A DNA stretch of 64,000 bases, from NCBI GenBank assembly GCA_044220635.1, contig JBGAQP010000023.1, positions 1-64,000 on the forward strand, written 5' to 3'. Made by a program: the position numbers and the translations under genes. Of the stretch, positions 1 through 6,993 are shown piece after piece; positions within the stretch are counted from its first letter, which is position 1; every line of letters starts with the position of its first letter. The notes under the pieces are model-generated. The model saw nothing but the letters and a program-made list of their open reading frames with translations, had not been told where the DNA came from and did no database searches. Source of the DNA: JBGAQP01 sp044220635 (lineage in GTDB: Bacteria > Pseudomonadota > Gammaproteobacteria > Burkholderiales > Usitatibacteraceae).

Positions 1-327
1 CTGGAAGCGCTTCTGCGCCTCGTGGAAGGCGTGGATCGAGCGCTCGAGGTAGGAGCCCATGAGGCCCTGCATCGAGTGGCCGTAGTAGCGGATGATGTTC
101 GCGAGCATCTCGGTGGAGAACATGGGCACCCCGCCCGACTCCTCCTCGAGGATGATCTGCAGCAGGATCGCGCGCGTGAGGTCCTCCCCCGACTTCGCGT
201 CCTGCACCTGGAACTCCCGGTACTGCAGCACCAGGTCCTTCACCTCGGCGAGCGTGATGTAGGTCGAGGTCTCCGTGTCGTAGAGCCGGCGGTTGGGGTA
301 CTTCTTGATGATGCGGGGCGTGGCCAT
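1..327 (-). CDS. phaR: PHA synthesis repressor PhaR (3' end outside window)
   Basis: PhaR represses phasin genes and binds PHB granules. As granules form it is titrated off the DNA, which couples phasin supply to storage. The visible 109 codons begin at ATG 327 and open with MATPRIIKKYPNRRLYDTET, the hallmark N-terminal DNA-binding domain of the family, followed by the segment with GGVPMFSTEML and RYYGHSMQGLMGSYLE that belongs to the PHB-accumulation regulatory domain. The gene runs off the left edge, so the C-terminus is unseen. It is divergent from the phasin gene, with 183 bases between them that carry a promoter and two candidate PhaR sites. Family assignment is firm from the sequence; the regulatory role is known from the family. 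Confidence 0.95.
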   Translation of the reverse strand, partial: MATPRIIKKYPNRRLYDTETSTYITLAEVKDLVLQYREFQVQDAKSGEDLTRAILLQIILEEESGGVPMFSTEMLANIIRYYGHSMQGLMGSYLERSIHAFHEAQKRFQ

Positions 328-463
328 GCGGGAGTCCTCGTCGATGTTGCGCTACATCAAACGGCAATTGTGCGGCGCCGGTGCGCGTACGGGCAGGAAC
401 GAACCAAGTGCTTCATTTTATTACATTTTGGACTCATGCGGCAGCGCAGCCCGCCAAGCGTGG

Positions 464-472
464 TGCAGTGCA
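464..472. promoter_or_regulatory. Putative PhaR operator upstream of the phasin -35
   Basis: The bases TGCAGTGCA form a TGC-N3-GCA dyad, 11 bases upstream of the -35 element at 484. A second TGC-N3-GCA dyad lies at the predicted transcription start. TGC-N3/4-GCA is the core reported for alphaproteobacterial PhaR sites, and in Ralstonia the repressor covers one site just upstream of -35 and one at the start site, which is the layout here. Binding itself is inferred. Confidence 0.5.
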
Positions 473-483
473 ATATATTCGCC

Positions 484-512
484 TTGACACGGCTCGCCCG
501 CCTTCCTAGAAT
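484..512 (+). promoter_or_regulatory. Sigma-70 promoter of the phasin gene
   Basis: A perfect -35 (TTGACA, 484-489) is followed by a 17-base spacer and TAGAAT (507-512, five of six consensus bases), an unusually good promoter for this GC-rich sequence. Transcription should start near 519. The ATG at 511 lies inside the -10 element and so would not be transcribed from this promoter. Confidence 0.7.
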
Positions 513-903
513 GGGCTTTGTTGCAGCGCACAATTCCCGCGCCGCCTCCGCCACGCAGGACCCGCAGCAGCTCCTCGCGCTGCGCACGAAGGCCGCCGAG
601 GAGGCCATGAGCCAGTGGCTCGAATACTCGCGCGGCCTCTACGAGGTCGCCTCCGACGCCCAGGCCGAGCTCGCGAAGCTCGCCGAGGAGCGCCTCGCCG
701 AAATGCAGCGCGCCGTCACCGACACCGTCGAGCAGGCCGCCAAGGGCGCCCCCGCCGGCAGCGACGTCGCCGTCGCGGCGATGAAGTCGTCGCTCGCCGC
801 CGCGACCGCCGCGTTCGACTCCTTCACGAAGGCCGCCCGCCACGCCGCGAGCTTCACCGACGCGAGCGTGAAGGCCGCCACCGCCCCGAAGGGGCGCAAG
901 TAG
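511..903 (+). CDS. phaP: Phasin-family protein lacking the N-terminal segment
   Basis: Phasins coat PHB granules. The frame from DPQQLLALR (about 559) to the stop matches the middle and C-terminal part of betaproteobacterial phasins, with landmarks YSRGLYEVAS, KLAEERLAEM, GAPAGSD and MKSSLAAATAAFDSFTKAA. The usual first 50 or so residues (the TPEQ...ANLETLFGLT...VEKLVELNLQ region) are absent. The only in-frame ATG before this region, at 511, overlaps the promoter -10 and has no Shine-Dalgarno; the next, at 607, has a GAGGAGG only 2 bases upstream and would remove more of the domain. As read, this is 130 codons against about 180-190 usual. It may be a 5'-deleted remnant, an assembly deletion, or a short phasin with an unusual start. 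The family is clear but the start is unresolved. Confidence 0.7.
   Translation: MGFVAAHNSRAASATQDPQQLLALRTKAAEEAMSQWLEYSRGLYEVASDAQAELAKLAEERLAEMQRAVTDTVEQAAKGAPAGSDVAVAAMKSSLAAATAAFDSFTKAARHAASFTDASVKAATAPKGRK
522..530. promoter_or_regulatory. Putative PhaR operator at the phasin transcription start
   Basis: TGCAGCGCA repeats the TGC-N3-GCA dyad of 464-472 and sits just downstream of the predicted +1 near 519. A repressor bound here would block initiation. The pairing of two matching dyads around a strong promoter next to phaR is the argument; no binding data are available. Confidence 0.5.
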
Positions 904-941
904 CGCGAGGCCGCGACGCCATCGCAACCGTCTCCTCCTCC

Positions 942-970
942 TTTATCGCAAATTCTCCAATTTGGATAAA
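942..970. repeat. AT-rich 12-bp inverted repeat upstream of phaB1
   Basis: TTTATC-g-CAAATT, loop CTCC, AATTTG-GATAAA: twelve paired bases with one bulged G, conspicuously AT-rich in this sequence. It lies between the phasin stop and the intrinsic terminator ahead of phaB1. It could be a protein operator, an mRNA 3' stabiliser or part of a leader. The end repeats also sit 17 bases apart, like weak -35/-10 boxes. Function unknown. Confidence 0.55.
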
Positions 971-978
971 GGTTCCGA

Positions 979-1007
979 CCCCAGGCCCAAACCTGGGGTT
1001 TTTTTTT
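979..1007 (+). terminator. Intrinsic terminator between phasin and phaB1
   Basis: A perfect 7-bp stem CCCCAGG/CCTGGGG with a 6-base loop is followed by nine T residues (999-1007). This is the strongest rho-independent terminator in the window. It ends only 14 bases before the phaB1 ATG, so it separates phasin from phaB1 or acts as an attenuator in the phaB1 leader. Confidence 0.85.
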
Positions 1008-1021
1008 GAAGGGCAGCTGAA

Positions 1022-1771
1022 ATGGAAAAGAAGATCGCACTCGTGACGGGCGGCGTCGGCGGCATCGGCGCGGCCATCTGCAAGCGGCTCGCCGAGCGCG
1101 GCCACTTCGTCGTGGCCAACTGGATCCTGCCGGGCACGGAGGCGAAATACCTCGAGCGCATGGCCGCCGCCGGCTTCGGGAAGGACTCGACCGCGGTCGC
1201 CTTCGGCGACGTCTCGAAGTTCGATTCCATGGGCGAGATGGTCGCGGGCATCGCGAAGGACCACGGCCCCGTCGACATCCTCGTCAACTGCGCGGGCATC
1301 ACCCGCGACGCGACCTTCCGCAAGATGTCGCCCGAGCAGTGGCAGCTCGTGATCGACACCAACCTCACCAGCGTCTTCAACGTGACCAAGCACGTGATCG
1401 ACCCGATGTGCGACCGCGGCTGGGGCCGCATCGTGAACATCTCGTCGGTGAACGGCATCCGCGGCCAGTTCGGGCAGACCAACTACTCGGCCGCCAAGGC
1501 CGGCATCCTCGGCTTCACCAAGGCGCTCGCGCAGGAGGTGATCCGCAAGGGCGTCACGGTGAACGCCGTCTCCCCCGGCTACGTGGAGACCGAGATGGTC
1601 GCCGCCATCCGCGAGGACGTGAAGCAGCAGATCGTGGCCCAGATCCCCGCCGGGCGCCTCGGCAAGCCCGAGGAGATCGCCGCGGTGGTCGCCTACCTCG
1701 CCTCCGACGACGCCGCCTACGTCACCGGCGCCAACCTCTCCATCAACGGCGGGCTGCACATGTACGCGTGA
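1022..1771 (+). CDS. phaB: Acetoacetyl-CoA reductase (first copy)
   Basis: This enzyme reduces acetoacetyl-CoA to (R)-3-hydroxybutyryl-CoA with NADPH, the monomer step for PHB. The 249-residue short-chain dehydrogenase has the nucleotide motif TGGVGGIG near residue 9, NCAG, the catalytic Ser in ISSVNG, the YSAAK Tyr/Lys pair, and the PhaB-type C-terminus GANLSINGGLHMY. A GAAGGG Shine-Dalgarno lies 8 bases before ATG 1022. The start sits directly behind an intrinsic terminator, so expression may need read-through or a very short own transcript. A second phaB lies 1.7 kb away on the other strand. FabG is the alternative for this superfamily, but the whole-length PhaB pattern and context make PhaB likelier. 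Confidence 0.9.
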   Translation: MEKKIALVTGGVGGIGAAICKRLAERGHFVVANWILPGTEAKYLERMAAAGFGKDSTAVAFGDVSKFDSMGEMVAGIAKDHGPVDILVNCAGITRDATFRKMSPEQWQLVIDTNLTSVFNVTKHVIDPMCDRGWGRIVNISSVNGIRGQFGQTNYSAAKAGILGFTKALAQEVIRKGVTVNAVSPGYVETEMVAAIREDVKQQIVAQIPAGRLGKPEEIAAVVAYLASDDAAYVTGANLSINGGLHMYA

Positions 1772-1968
1772 GGCACCCGGCGAGGGGCCCCTTCAGGGGA
1801 TCGCCGGCAAGCCGGACGCGTACGGGCGCCGACACGACCGCGCGGTGAATCGGCACCTCTTCCCGGAGGCGCCGCGCGTGACTCACCCTCCACGGCGCCA
1901 CGGGTGAGCCGGCCGGCGCGAAAGGCGCCTGCTTTTCCTGACCCGCCATATCGGGCGAGAATGCGCCC

Positions 1969-3453
1969 ATGCGCATCCGGGCCGCCTTCGAGAACGCCAA
2001 TCCCCTCGCGAGCTGGTTCGGCATCGCCGTGGCGGGGGTCCTCCTCGTCATCACGATCTTCCTCACGGTCTTCGACCTGCCGTGGATCGCGTTTCTCTCG
2101 GGCGTGCTGAGCGCCGCTGCGATCGGTCTGGTCGGCCGCCTCGCCTACACCGAGACCGAGCTCGCGCAGGTGCGCGAGACGATGCGCTACATCGAGGACG
2201 ACCTCGCGGCAATGATCGCCTACGTGTCCGCCGACGGGCGCGTGCGGTTCCACAACCAGTCCTTCCGCTACTGGCTGCGCGCGCGGCGCGAGGCCATCAA
2301 CGGCCGGCAGCTTCGCGACATCGTCGGCCTCACGGTCTTCGGGCAGATCCGGGCCGGGCTCGAGTCGGCGCTGGCCGGGCACCTGCGCCAGGAGACGCGC
2401 GTCCACGAGAGCCCCTCGTCCGAGATGGTGCTGCACACCCTGTACCTGCCCCACGCCGACACCAGCGGCGCCGTGATCGGGGCCTTCATCGTGCAGACGG
2501 ACGTGACGAGCCTCGAGGACACCGTGATGCCCGGGTCGGCCGTGCTGGGTCCGTCCGCCGCCCCGGCCGGATCGCCGCCGCTCGCCGCCCCGCCCGGGTC
2601 GCCGCCGCCCGCCGCCCTCGCCGTGGCGCCGCCCGCGGCCCCGGCGAGCGCCGGCGAGCCCGAGCGAAGCATCTTCGTCTCCACCATGACCGAGGAGCTC
2701 ACGGGATGGCGCAATGCGGGCGAGCGGCTGCGCGCGGCGCTCGACGACGACGAGTTCTGCCTCGGCTGCCAGGCGATCGTCCCGGTGGCGCCGCAGTCGC
2801 CCGCGCAGATCTGCCACGAGATGCTGCTGCGCCTTCGCGAGGAGGAGGAGAGCCTCATGCCGCCGGGCGCCTTCCTGCCCATCGCGGAGGAGTACGGGAT
2901 GCTGCCCGACCTCGACCGCTGGGTGGTGCGCGCCACGCTCCGGTGGGTCGCGGCGCAGCCCGCGCGCCGCCAGGCGCTCTATTGCATCAACGTGGCGGCC
3001 CCGACCCTCGCCAACGTGGGGTTCCCGGAGCACGTGGCGGCCGAGCTGGAGACGCACGGGCTGCCCGGCTCCCTCCTGTGCTTCGAGGTGCTCGAGGCCG
3101 ACGTGCTCGCCCGGCGCCGCGACGCCGCGCGGTTCGTGGCGGCGCTGAAGGAAGCCGGCTGCCGCACGACGCTCTGCGGCTTCGGCCGCAACGCCGAGTC
3201 CTACGCGCTGCTCAGGAACCTGCCCGTGGACTTCCTCAAGATCGACGGCGACATCATCCTCGGCCTCACCCGCAACAACGTCGACCTGATCAAGCTGAAG
3301 GCCATCACGCGCGTGGCGCGCGCGACGCAGCGCCGCACCATCGCCGAGTTCGTCGAGGACGAGGCCACGATCGCGATCCTGCGCGAGCACGGCGTGGACT
3401 ACGCGCAGGGCTTCGGCGTGGCGCGCCCGGTGCCGCTGGAGGACCTGCCCTGA
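1969..3453 (+). CDS. Membrane PAS protein with degenerate (probably inactive) EAL domain
   Basis: The 494-residue protein has two N-terminal membrane segments (about residues 14-62), a PAS-like domain (about 70-185), a Pro/Ala-rich linker (about 190-230) and an EAL-type domain (about 240-490). EAL phosphodiesterases hydrolyse cyclic di-GMP. Here several motifs survive in altered form: EML for EAL, INVAAP for INLS, EVLE, LKIDGD, EFVE, and the late QGF. The metal-binding DDFG motif reads CGFG, so both Asp residues are gone. I infer no phosphodiesterase activity, leaving a binding or scaffold role. It lies between the two phaB genes and has no recognisable GGDEF domain. An earlier in-frame start was not evident; ATG 1969 precedes the first membrane helix. 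Confidence 0.8.
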   Translation: MRIRAAFENANPLASWFGIAVAGVLLVITIFLTVFDLPWIAFLSGVLSAAAIGLVGRLAYTETELAQVRETMRYIEDDLAAMIAYVSADGRVRFHNQSFRYWLRARREAINGRQLRDIVGLTVFGQIRAGLESALAGHLRQETRVHESPSSEMVLHTLYLPHADTSGAVIGAFIVQTDVTSLEDTVMPGSAVLGPSAAPAGSPPLAAPPGSPPPAALAVAPPAAPASAGEPERSIFVSTMTEELTGWRNAGERLRAALDDDEFCLGCQAIVPVAPQSPAQICHEMLLRLREEEESLMPPGAFLPIAEEYGMLPDLDRWVVRATLRWVAAQPARRQALYCINVAAPTLANVGFPEHVAAELETHGLPGSLLCFEVLEADVLARRRDAARFVAALKEAGCRTTLCGFGRNAESYALLRNLPVDFLKIDGDIILGLTRNNVDLIKLKAITRVARATQRRTIAEFVEDEATIAILREHGVDYAQGFGVARPVPLEDLP

Positions 3454-3495
3454 GTCGCCGCCGGGGCGGGCCGCGCGGGGCGGCCCGCCGCGCCG

Positions 3496-4239
3496 TCAGA
3501 ACATGTGCTGCCCGCCGTTGATCGAGATGTTGGCGCCGGTGATGAAGGCCGCCTCCTCGCTCGCGAGGTAGGCGCAGAGACCGGCCACCTCCTCGGGCTT
3601 GCCCAGGCGCCCCAGCGGGATCTGCGGGATGATCTTGGAGTCGAGCACGTCCTGCGGGATCGCCATCACCATCTTGGTGCCGATGTAGCCGGGGGAGATC
3701 GTGTTCACGGTCACGCCCTTCTTGGCCACCTCGAGGGCGAGGGCCTTGGTGAAGCCGTGCATCCCGGCCTTCGCGGCCGAGTAGTTGGTCTGGCCGAAGG
3801 CGCCCTTCTGGCCGTTCACGCTCGAGACGTTGATCACCCGCCCCCAGCCGCGCTCGACCATGCCGTCGACCACGGGCTTGGTCATGTTGAAGACGCTGTC
3901 GAGGTTGGTGCTCATCACCGCGTCCCAGTCGACCTTGGTCATCTTCTTGAAGGTCATGTCGCGCGTGATGCCCGCGTTGTTGATCAGGATGTCGACCGGG
4001 CCGATCTCCTGGGTGACCTGCGCCACCATCCGCTCGCAGGAGGCGTCGTCGGCCACGTCGCACGGGTAGGCGTGGAAATGGTAGTCGCGGCTCTCCATGT
4101 CCTTGAGCCACTCCTGGTACTTCGTGTTGCCCGGCGAATAGGTGACGACGACCTTGATCCCCATGCGCGCGAGCTTCATGCAGATGGCCTCGCCGAGGCC
4201 GCCCATGCCGCCCGTCACCAATGCGATGCGTTGCTTCAT
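3496..4239 (-). CDS. phaB: Acetoacetyl-CoA reductase (second copy)
   Basis: This 247-residue short-chain dehydrogenase carries TGGMGGLG, NNAG, the catalytic VSSVNG Ser, YSAAK and the PhaB C-terminus GANISINGGQHMF. It catalyses the NADPH-dependent reduction that supplies (R)-3-hydroxybutyryl-CoA to PhaC. It lies 72 bases downstream of phaC on the same strand, so the two probably share a transcript. ATG 4239 has a strong AGGAGGAG Shine-Dalgarno, unlike the plus-strand copy. Residues such as NTKYQEWLKDM and HAYPCDVAD resemble Ralstonia-type PhaB more closely than the first copy does, so this is likely the main PHB reductase. No phaA thiolase is in view. Confidence 0.93.
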   Translation of the reverse strand: MKQRIALVTGGMGGLGEAICMKLARMGIKVVVTYSPGNTKYQEWLKDMESRDYHFHAYPCDVADDASCERMVAQVTQEIGPVDILINNAGITRDMTFKKMTKVDWDAVMSTNLDSVFNMTKPVVDGMVERGWGRVINVSSVNGQKGAFGQTNYSAAKAGMHGFTKALALEVAKKGVTVNTISPGYIGTKMVMAIPQDVLDSKIIPQIPLGRLGKPEEVAGLCAYLASEEAAFITGANISINGGQHMF

Positions 4240-4311
4240 CGTTCTCCTCCTGCGGGTTTCGCCCCGGAGCGCGGGTCCCCGGGGTCGTTTTCTGGCGATG
4301 CGCTCACGCCC

Positions 4312-6045
4312 TCAGGCGCGCTCCTTCACGTAGCGCCCCGGAGCGGGCTCGATGGGCTTCCTCCTGCCGCCGCCGAGCTTCGTGCGCGCGGCCACCTGGG
4401 GGCCGCCAAAGGGCCCGAGCCACTTCGACCATGCGTTCCACCAGCTGCCGGACACTTCCTTCGCCTGGGCGAACCAGCGCTCGGGGTTGGCGACGAGCCT
4501 GTCGTTCTCCCAGTAGCTGCGCTTGTTCTTCGAGGCCGGGTTGATGGAGCCGGCGATGTGGCCGCTCGCGCCGAGCACGAACTTCACCGGCCCGCCGACG
4601 TGGCGCGCGCTCTCGTAGCCGCCCTTCCACGGCACGATGTGGTCCTCGCGCGCGGCGAAGACGAAAGCGGGCATGTCCACGCGATGCAGGTCCACCGGCA
4701 CGCCGCACATCGTCAGCGCGTCGGGCCGGACGAGCTTGTTGTCCTGGTAGGTGTTCCTCAGGTAGTAGCCGTACATCGGGCCCGGGAGGTTGGTCGAGTC
4801 CCCGTTCCAGAAGAGCAGGTCGAAGGCGGGGGGCTGCTTGCCCTTGAGGTAGTTGCTGACCACGTAGGACCACACGAGGTCGTTGGCGCGCAGGCTCGAG
4901 AACGCCCCGGAGAGCTCCGTGCCGGGCACGATCCCGCCCCGGGCGAGCTGCTTCTCGCGCTTCTCGACGAAGTTCCGGTCGATGTAGACGCGGATCTCGC
5001 CCACGTCCGTGAACTCCAGCAGCGCCGTCATGAGCGTGAGGCTCGCGACGAACTTCCGGCGCTTGCGCGCGAGCACGGCGAGCGCGCAGGCGAGCAGCGT
5101 CCCGCCGATGCAGAAGCCGAGCGCGTTCACCTTGCCGGCGCCCGTGATGCGCCGCGCCTCCTCGAGCGCGGCGATCACGCCCATCTCGACGTAGTCGTCC
5201 CAGGTGAGCTTCGATTGGGCGGCCTTGACGTTGCGCCAGGAGACCATGAACACCGTGTGGCCCTGCTCGATCGCGTAGCGCACGAGCGAGTTGTCGGGCT
5301 GCAGGTCCATGATGTAGAACTTGTTGATGCACGGGGGCACCATCACAAGCGGGCGCTCGAAGACCTTCGCGGTGAGCGGCGCGTACTGGATGAGCTGGAT
5401 CAGCTCGTTCTCGAAAACCACCGCGCCCTTCGTGACGGCGATGTTCTTGCCCACCTCGAAGGCCGTCTCGTCGGTCATCGAGATCCGGCCCTTCTCCATG
5501 TCGGAGAGCAGGTTCGCCATGCCCTCCTTGAGCGTCTCGCCCCGGCTCTCCATCGCGGCCTTGAGGGCCTCGGGGTTGGTGAGCAGGTAGTTGGAGGGTG
5601 CGGCCGCGTCGAGGTACTGGCGCATGAAGAAGCGCATGCGCTGCTTCGTGGCCGCATCGAGCTGCGCGTCCTCGACCGCCTTCATCATCATCCTCGAGGT
5701 GAGCAGGTAGGAGTCGCGGAAATAGCGGAAGAGCGGCAGGTCGTTCCACTCGGGCGCGCTGAAGCGCTTGTCGACGAGCTCGCCGCCTTCCTTCGGCGCG
5801 TGCGGCTGGAAGGCGCCCATCCAGAGCTTCATCTGCTCCTGCATGTAGCGGCCCTGGAGGTCGAGCAGCGTCTCGGGCTTGGCCGAGAGCGACTCGAGCC
5901 AGGCGCGGTAGGCCTCGGCGAAGCCCGCCATCACCTGCTGGCTCGCCCCTTCGGAATCGAAGGAGGCGGCCATCTTCCTGTGGGAATCCCGGATGATCCG
6001 GGCGATGCGCTCGGTGTCGTGCGATGCGGATTGCTTGGGGGTCAT
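4312..6045 (-). CDS. phaC: Class I poly(3-hydroxyalkanoate) synthase
   Basis: PhaC polymerises (R)-3-hydroxyacyl-CoA into PHB at the granule surface. The alpha/beta-hydrolase core shows the lipase-like box GFCIGG with the catalytic Cys, the Asp in AAREDHIVPW and the His in ASGHIAG. Near the middle lie PPCINKFYIMDL and SWRN, which are typical of class I enzymes. I prefer ATG 6045 (577 residues): a promoter at 6109-6137 predicts transcription from about 6102, giving a 57-base leader. A TTG at 6096 would add 17 residues but sits about 6 bases from that start. Neither start has a clear Shine-Dalgarno. It is followed by phaB2. Confidence 0.95.
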   Translation of the reverse strand: MTPKQSASHDTERIARIIRDSHRKMAASFDSEGASQQVMAGFAEAYRAWLESLSAKPETLLDLQGRYMQEQMKLWMGAFQPHAPKEGGELVDKRFSAPEWNDLPLFRYFRDSYLLTSRMMMKAVEDAQLDAATKQRMRFFMRQYLDAAAPSNYLLTNPEALKAAMESRGETLKEGMANLLSDMEKGRISMTDETAFEVGKNIAVTKGAVVFENELIQLIQYAPLTAKVFERPLVMVPPCINKFYIMDLQPDNSLVRYAIEQGHTVFMVSWRNVKAAQSKLTWDDYVEMGVIAALEEARRITGAGKVNALGFCIGGTLLACALAVLARKRRKFVASLTLMTALLEFTDVGEIRVYIDRNFVEKREKQLARGGIVPGTELSGAFSSLRANDLVWSYVVSNYLKGKQPPAFDLLFWNGDSTNLPGPMYGYYLRNTYQDNKLVRPDALTMCGVPVDLHRVDMPAFVFAAREDHIVPWKGGYESARHVGGPVKFVLGASGHIAGSINPASKNKRSYWENDRLVANPERWFAQAKEVSGSWWNAWSKWLGPFGGPQVAARTKLGGGRRKPIEPAPGRYVKERA

Positions 6046-6108
6046 GGAGGCCGGGGTTGCGGGGTGCCGCGGTTGAAACAAGCGTTTGAAATTCAAGGGC
6101 TTTCGAGC

Positions 6109-6137
6109 ATTGTCCGGAGGCCGGGAGGGGCTGTCAA
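6109..6137 (-). promoter_or_regulatory. Sigma-70 promoter of phaC-phaB2
   Basis: On the minus strand a perfect TTGACA (6137-6132) is followed by 17 bases and GACAAT (6114-6109, four of six). It lies between the ZIP transporter stop and phaC. Predicted transcription start is about 6102. Confidence 0.6.
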
Positions 6138-6154
6138 GGAAGCCTGCACCCGCC

Positions 6155-6976
6155 TCAGTGCGCGACCTCGAAAACCTGGTAGATGGCCCAGATGCTCCCC
6201 ACGCCCAGGCCGATGAAGGCCACCTGCGCGACGCTCTCCGCGGGCGTCACGCGCTTGTGCAGCCCCGGGATGAGGTCGGCCACCGCCACGTAGATCATGC
6301 TCGCGGCGGCGAAGGCGAGGAAGGCCGGGATCCACTCGCCCACCGCGCTCAGCGCGAAATAGCCCAGAAGCGCGCCCGCGAAGGTCGCGAGGCTCGACAG
6401 GGCGTTGGCCGCGAGCGCCCGGCGCTTGCCGAAGCCCGAGTGCAGGAGCACCAGGAAGTCGCCGATCTCCTGCGGGATCTCGTGGGCGACGATGGCCGCG
6501 GCCGTGACCACGCCGAGCTTCACGTCGGCGAGGAAGGCGCCGGCGATGATCACGCCGTCGGTGAAGTTGTGGAAGCCGTCGCCCGCGACGATCATCCAGC
6601 CCGAGCGGCCCGCATCCGTGCCGTGCCCGTGGCCGTGGACCCCGTGCGAATGGTCCCCCTCCTCTCCCGGCGCGCCGTGATGGTGGCGCCAGATGAGGAG
6701 CTTCTCGAGCACGAAGAAGAAGAGGATCCCGGCGAGGATGAGCGCGGCGGTGCGCCCCGAGTCTCCCGCCTGCTCGAAGAGGTGCGGCAGCAGGTGCAGG
6801 AAGACGGCGCCGAGCATGGCGCCGACCGCGTAGCTCACGAGCGTCGGGACCCAGCGCGCCCGGATGCGGAAGGCGACGAGCGCGGCGAGCGCGATCGACA
6901 GCAGGCTCGCCGCGAGGCAGGTGATCAGGATCCAGGCGAGGACGGGCAAGGGGGGCGAGACGCGACTGAGTTGCAC
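6155..6976 (-). CDS. ZIP-family divalent metal transporter
   Basis: ZIP proteins import zinc or other divalent metals across the inner membrane. The 273-residue frame has about eight hydrophobic segments. Between segments three and four lies a His-rich loop with repeated H-G/H-S pairs, near residue 95-120. Two further metal motifs follow: HNFTDG in helix four and HEIPQEIGD in helix five, which are the ZIP signature residues. The frame is open far upstream into pgeF, so I chose GTG 6976 because it just precedes the first helix and leaves 17 bases after the pgeF stop. A TTG slightly downstream is also possible. It is probably co-transcribed with rluD-pgeF. The metal specificity cannot be read from the sequence. 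Confidence 0.85.
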   Translation of the reverse strand: MQLSRVSPPLPVLAWILITCLAASLLSIALAALVAFRIRARWVPTLVSYAVGAMLGAVFLHLLPHLFEQAGDSGRTAALILAGILFFFVLEKLLIWRHHHGAPGEEGDHSHGVHGHGHGTDAGRSGWMIVAGDGFHNFTDGVIIAGAFLADVKLGVVTAAAIVAHEIPQEIGDFLVLLHSGFGKRRALAANALSSLATFAGALLGYFALSAVGEWIPAFLAFAAASMIYVAVADLIPGLHKRVTPAESVAQVAFIGLGVGSIWAIYQVFEVAH

Positions 6977-6993
6977 CCAGTGTAGCAGCCGCG

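Noticed and set aside
3505..6216. 903-codon open frame antisense to phaB2 and phaC
   Set aside because: The translation is His/Arg/Leu-biased and matches no family; the opposite strand has two complete enzymes.
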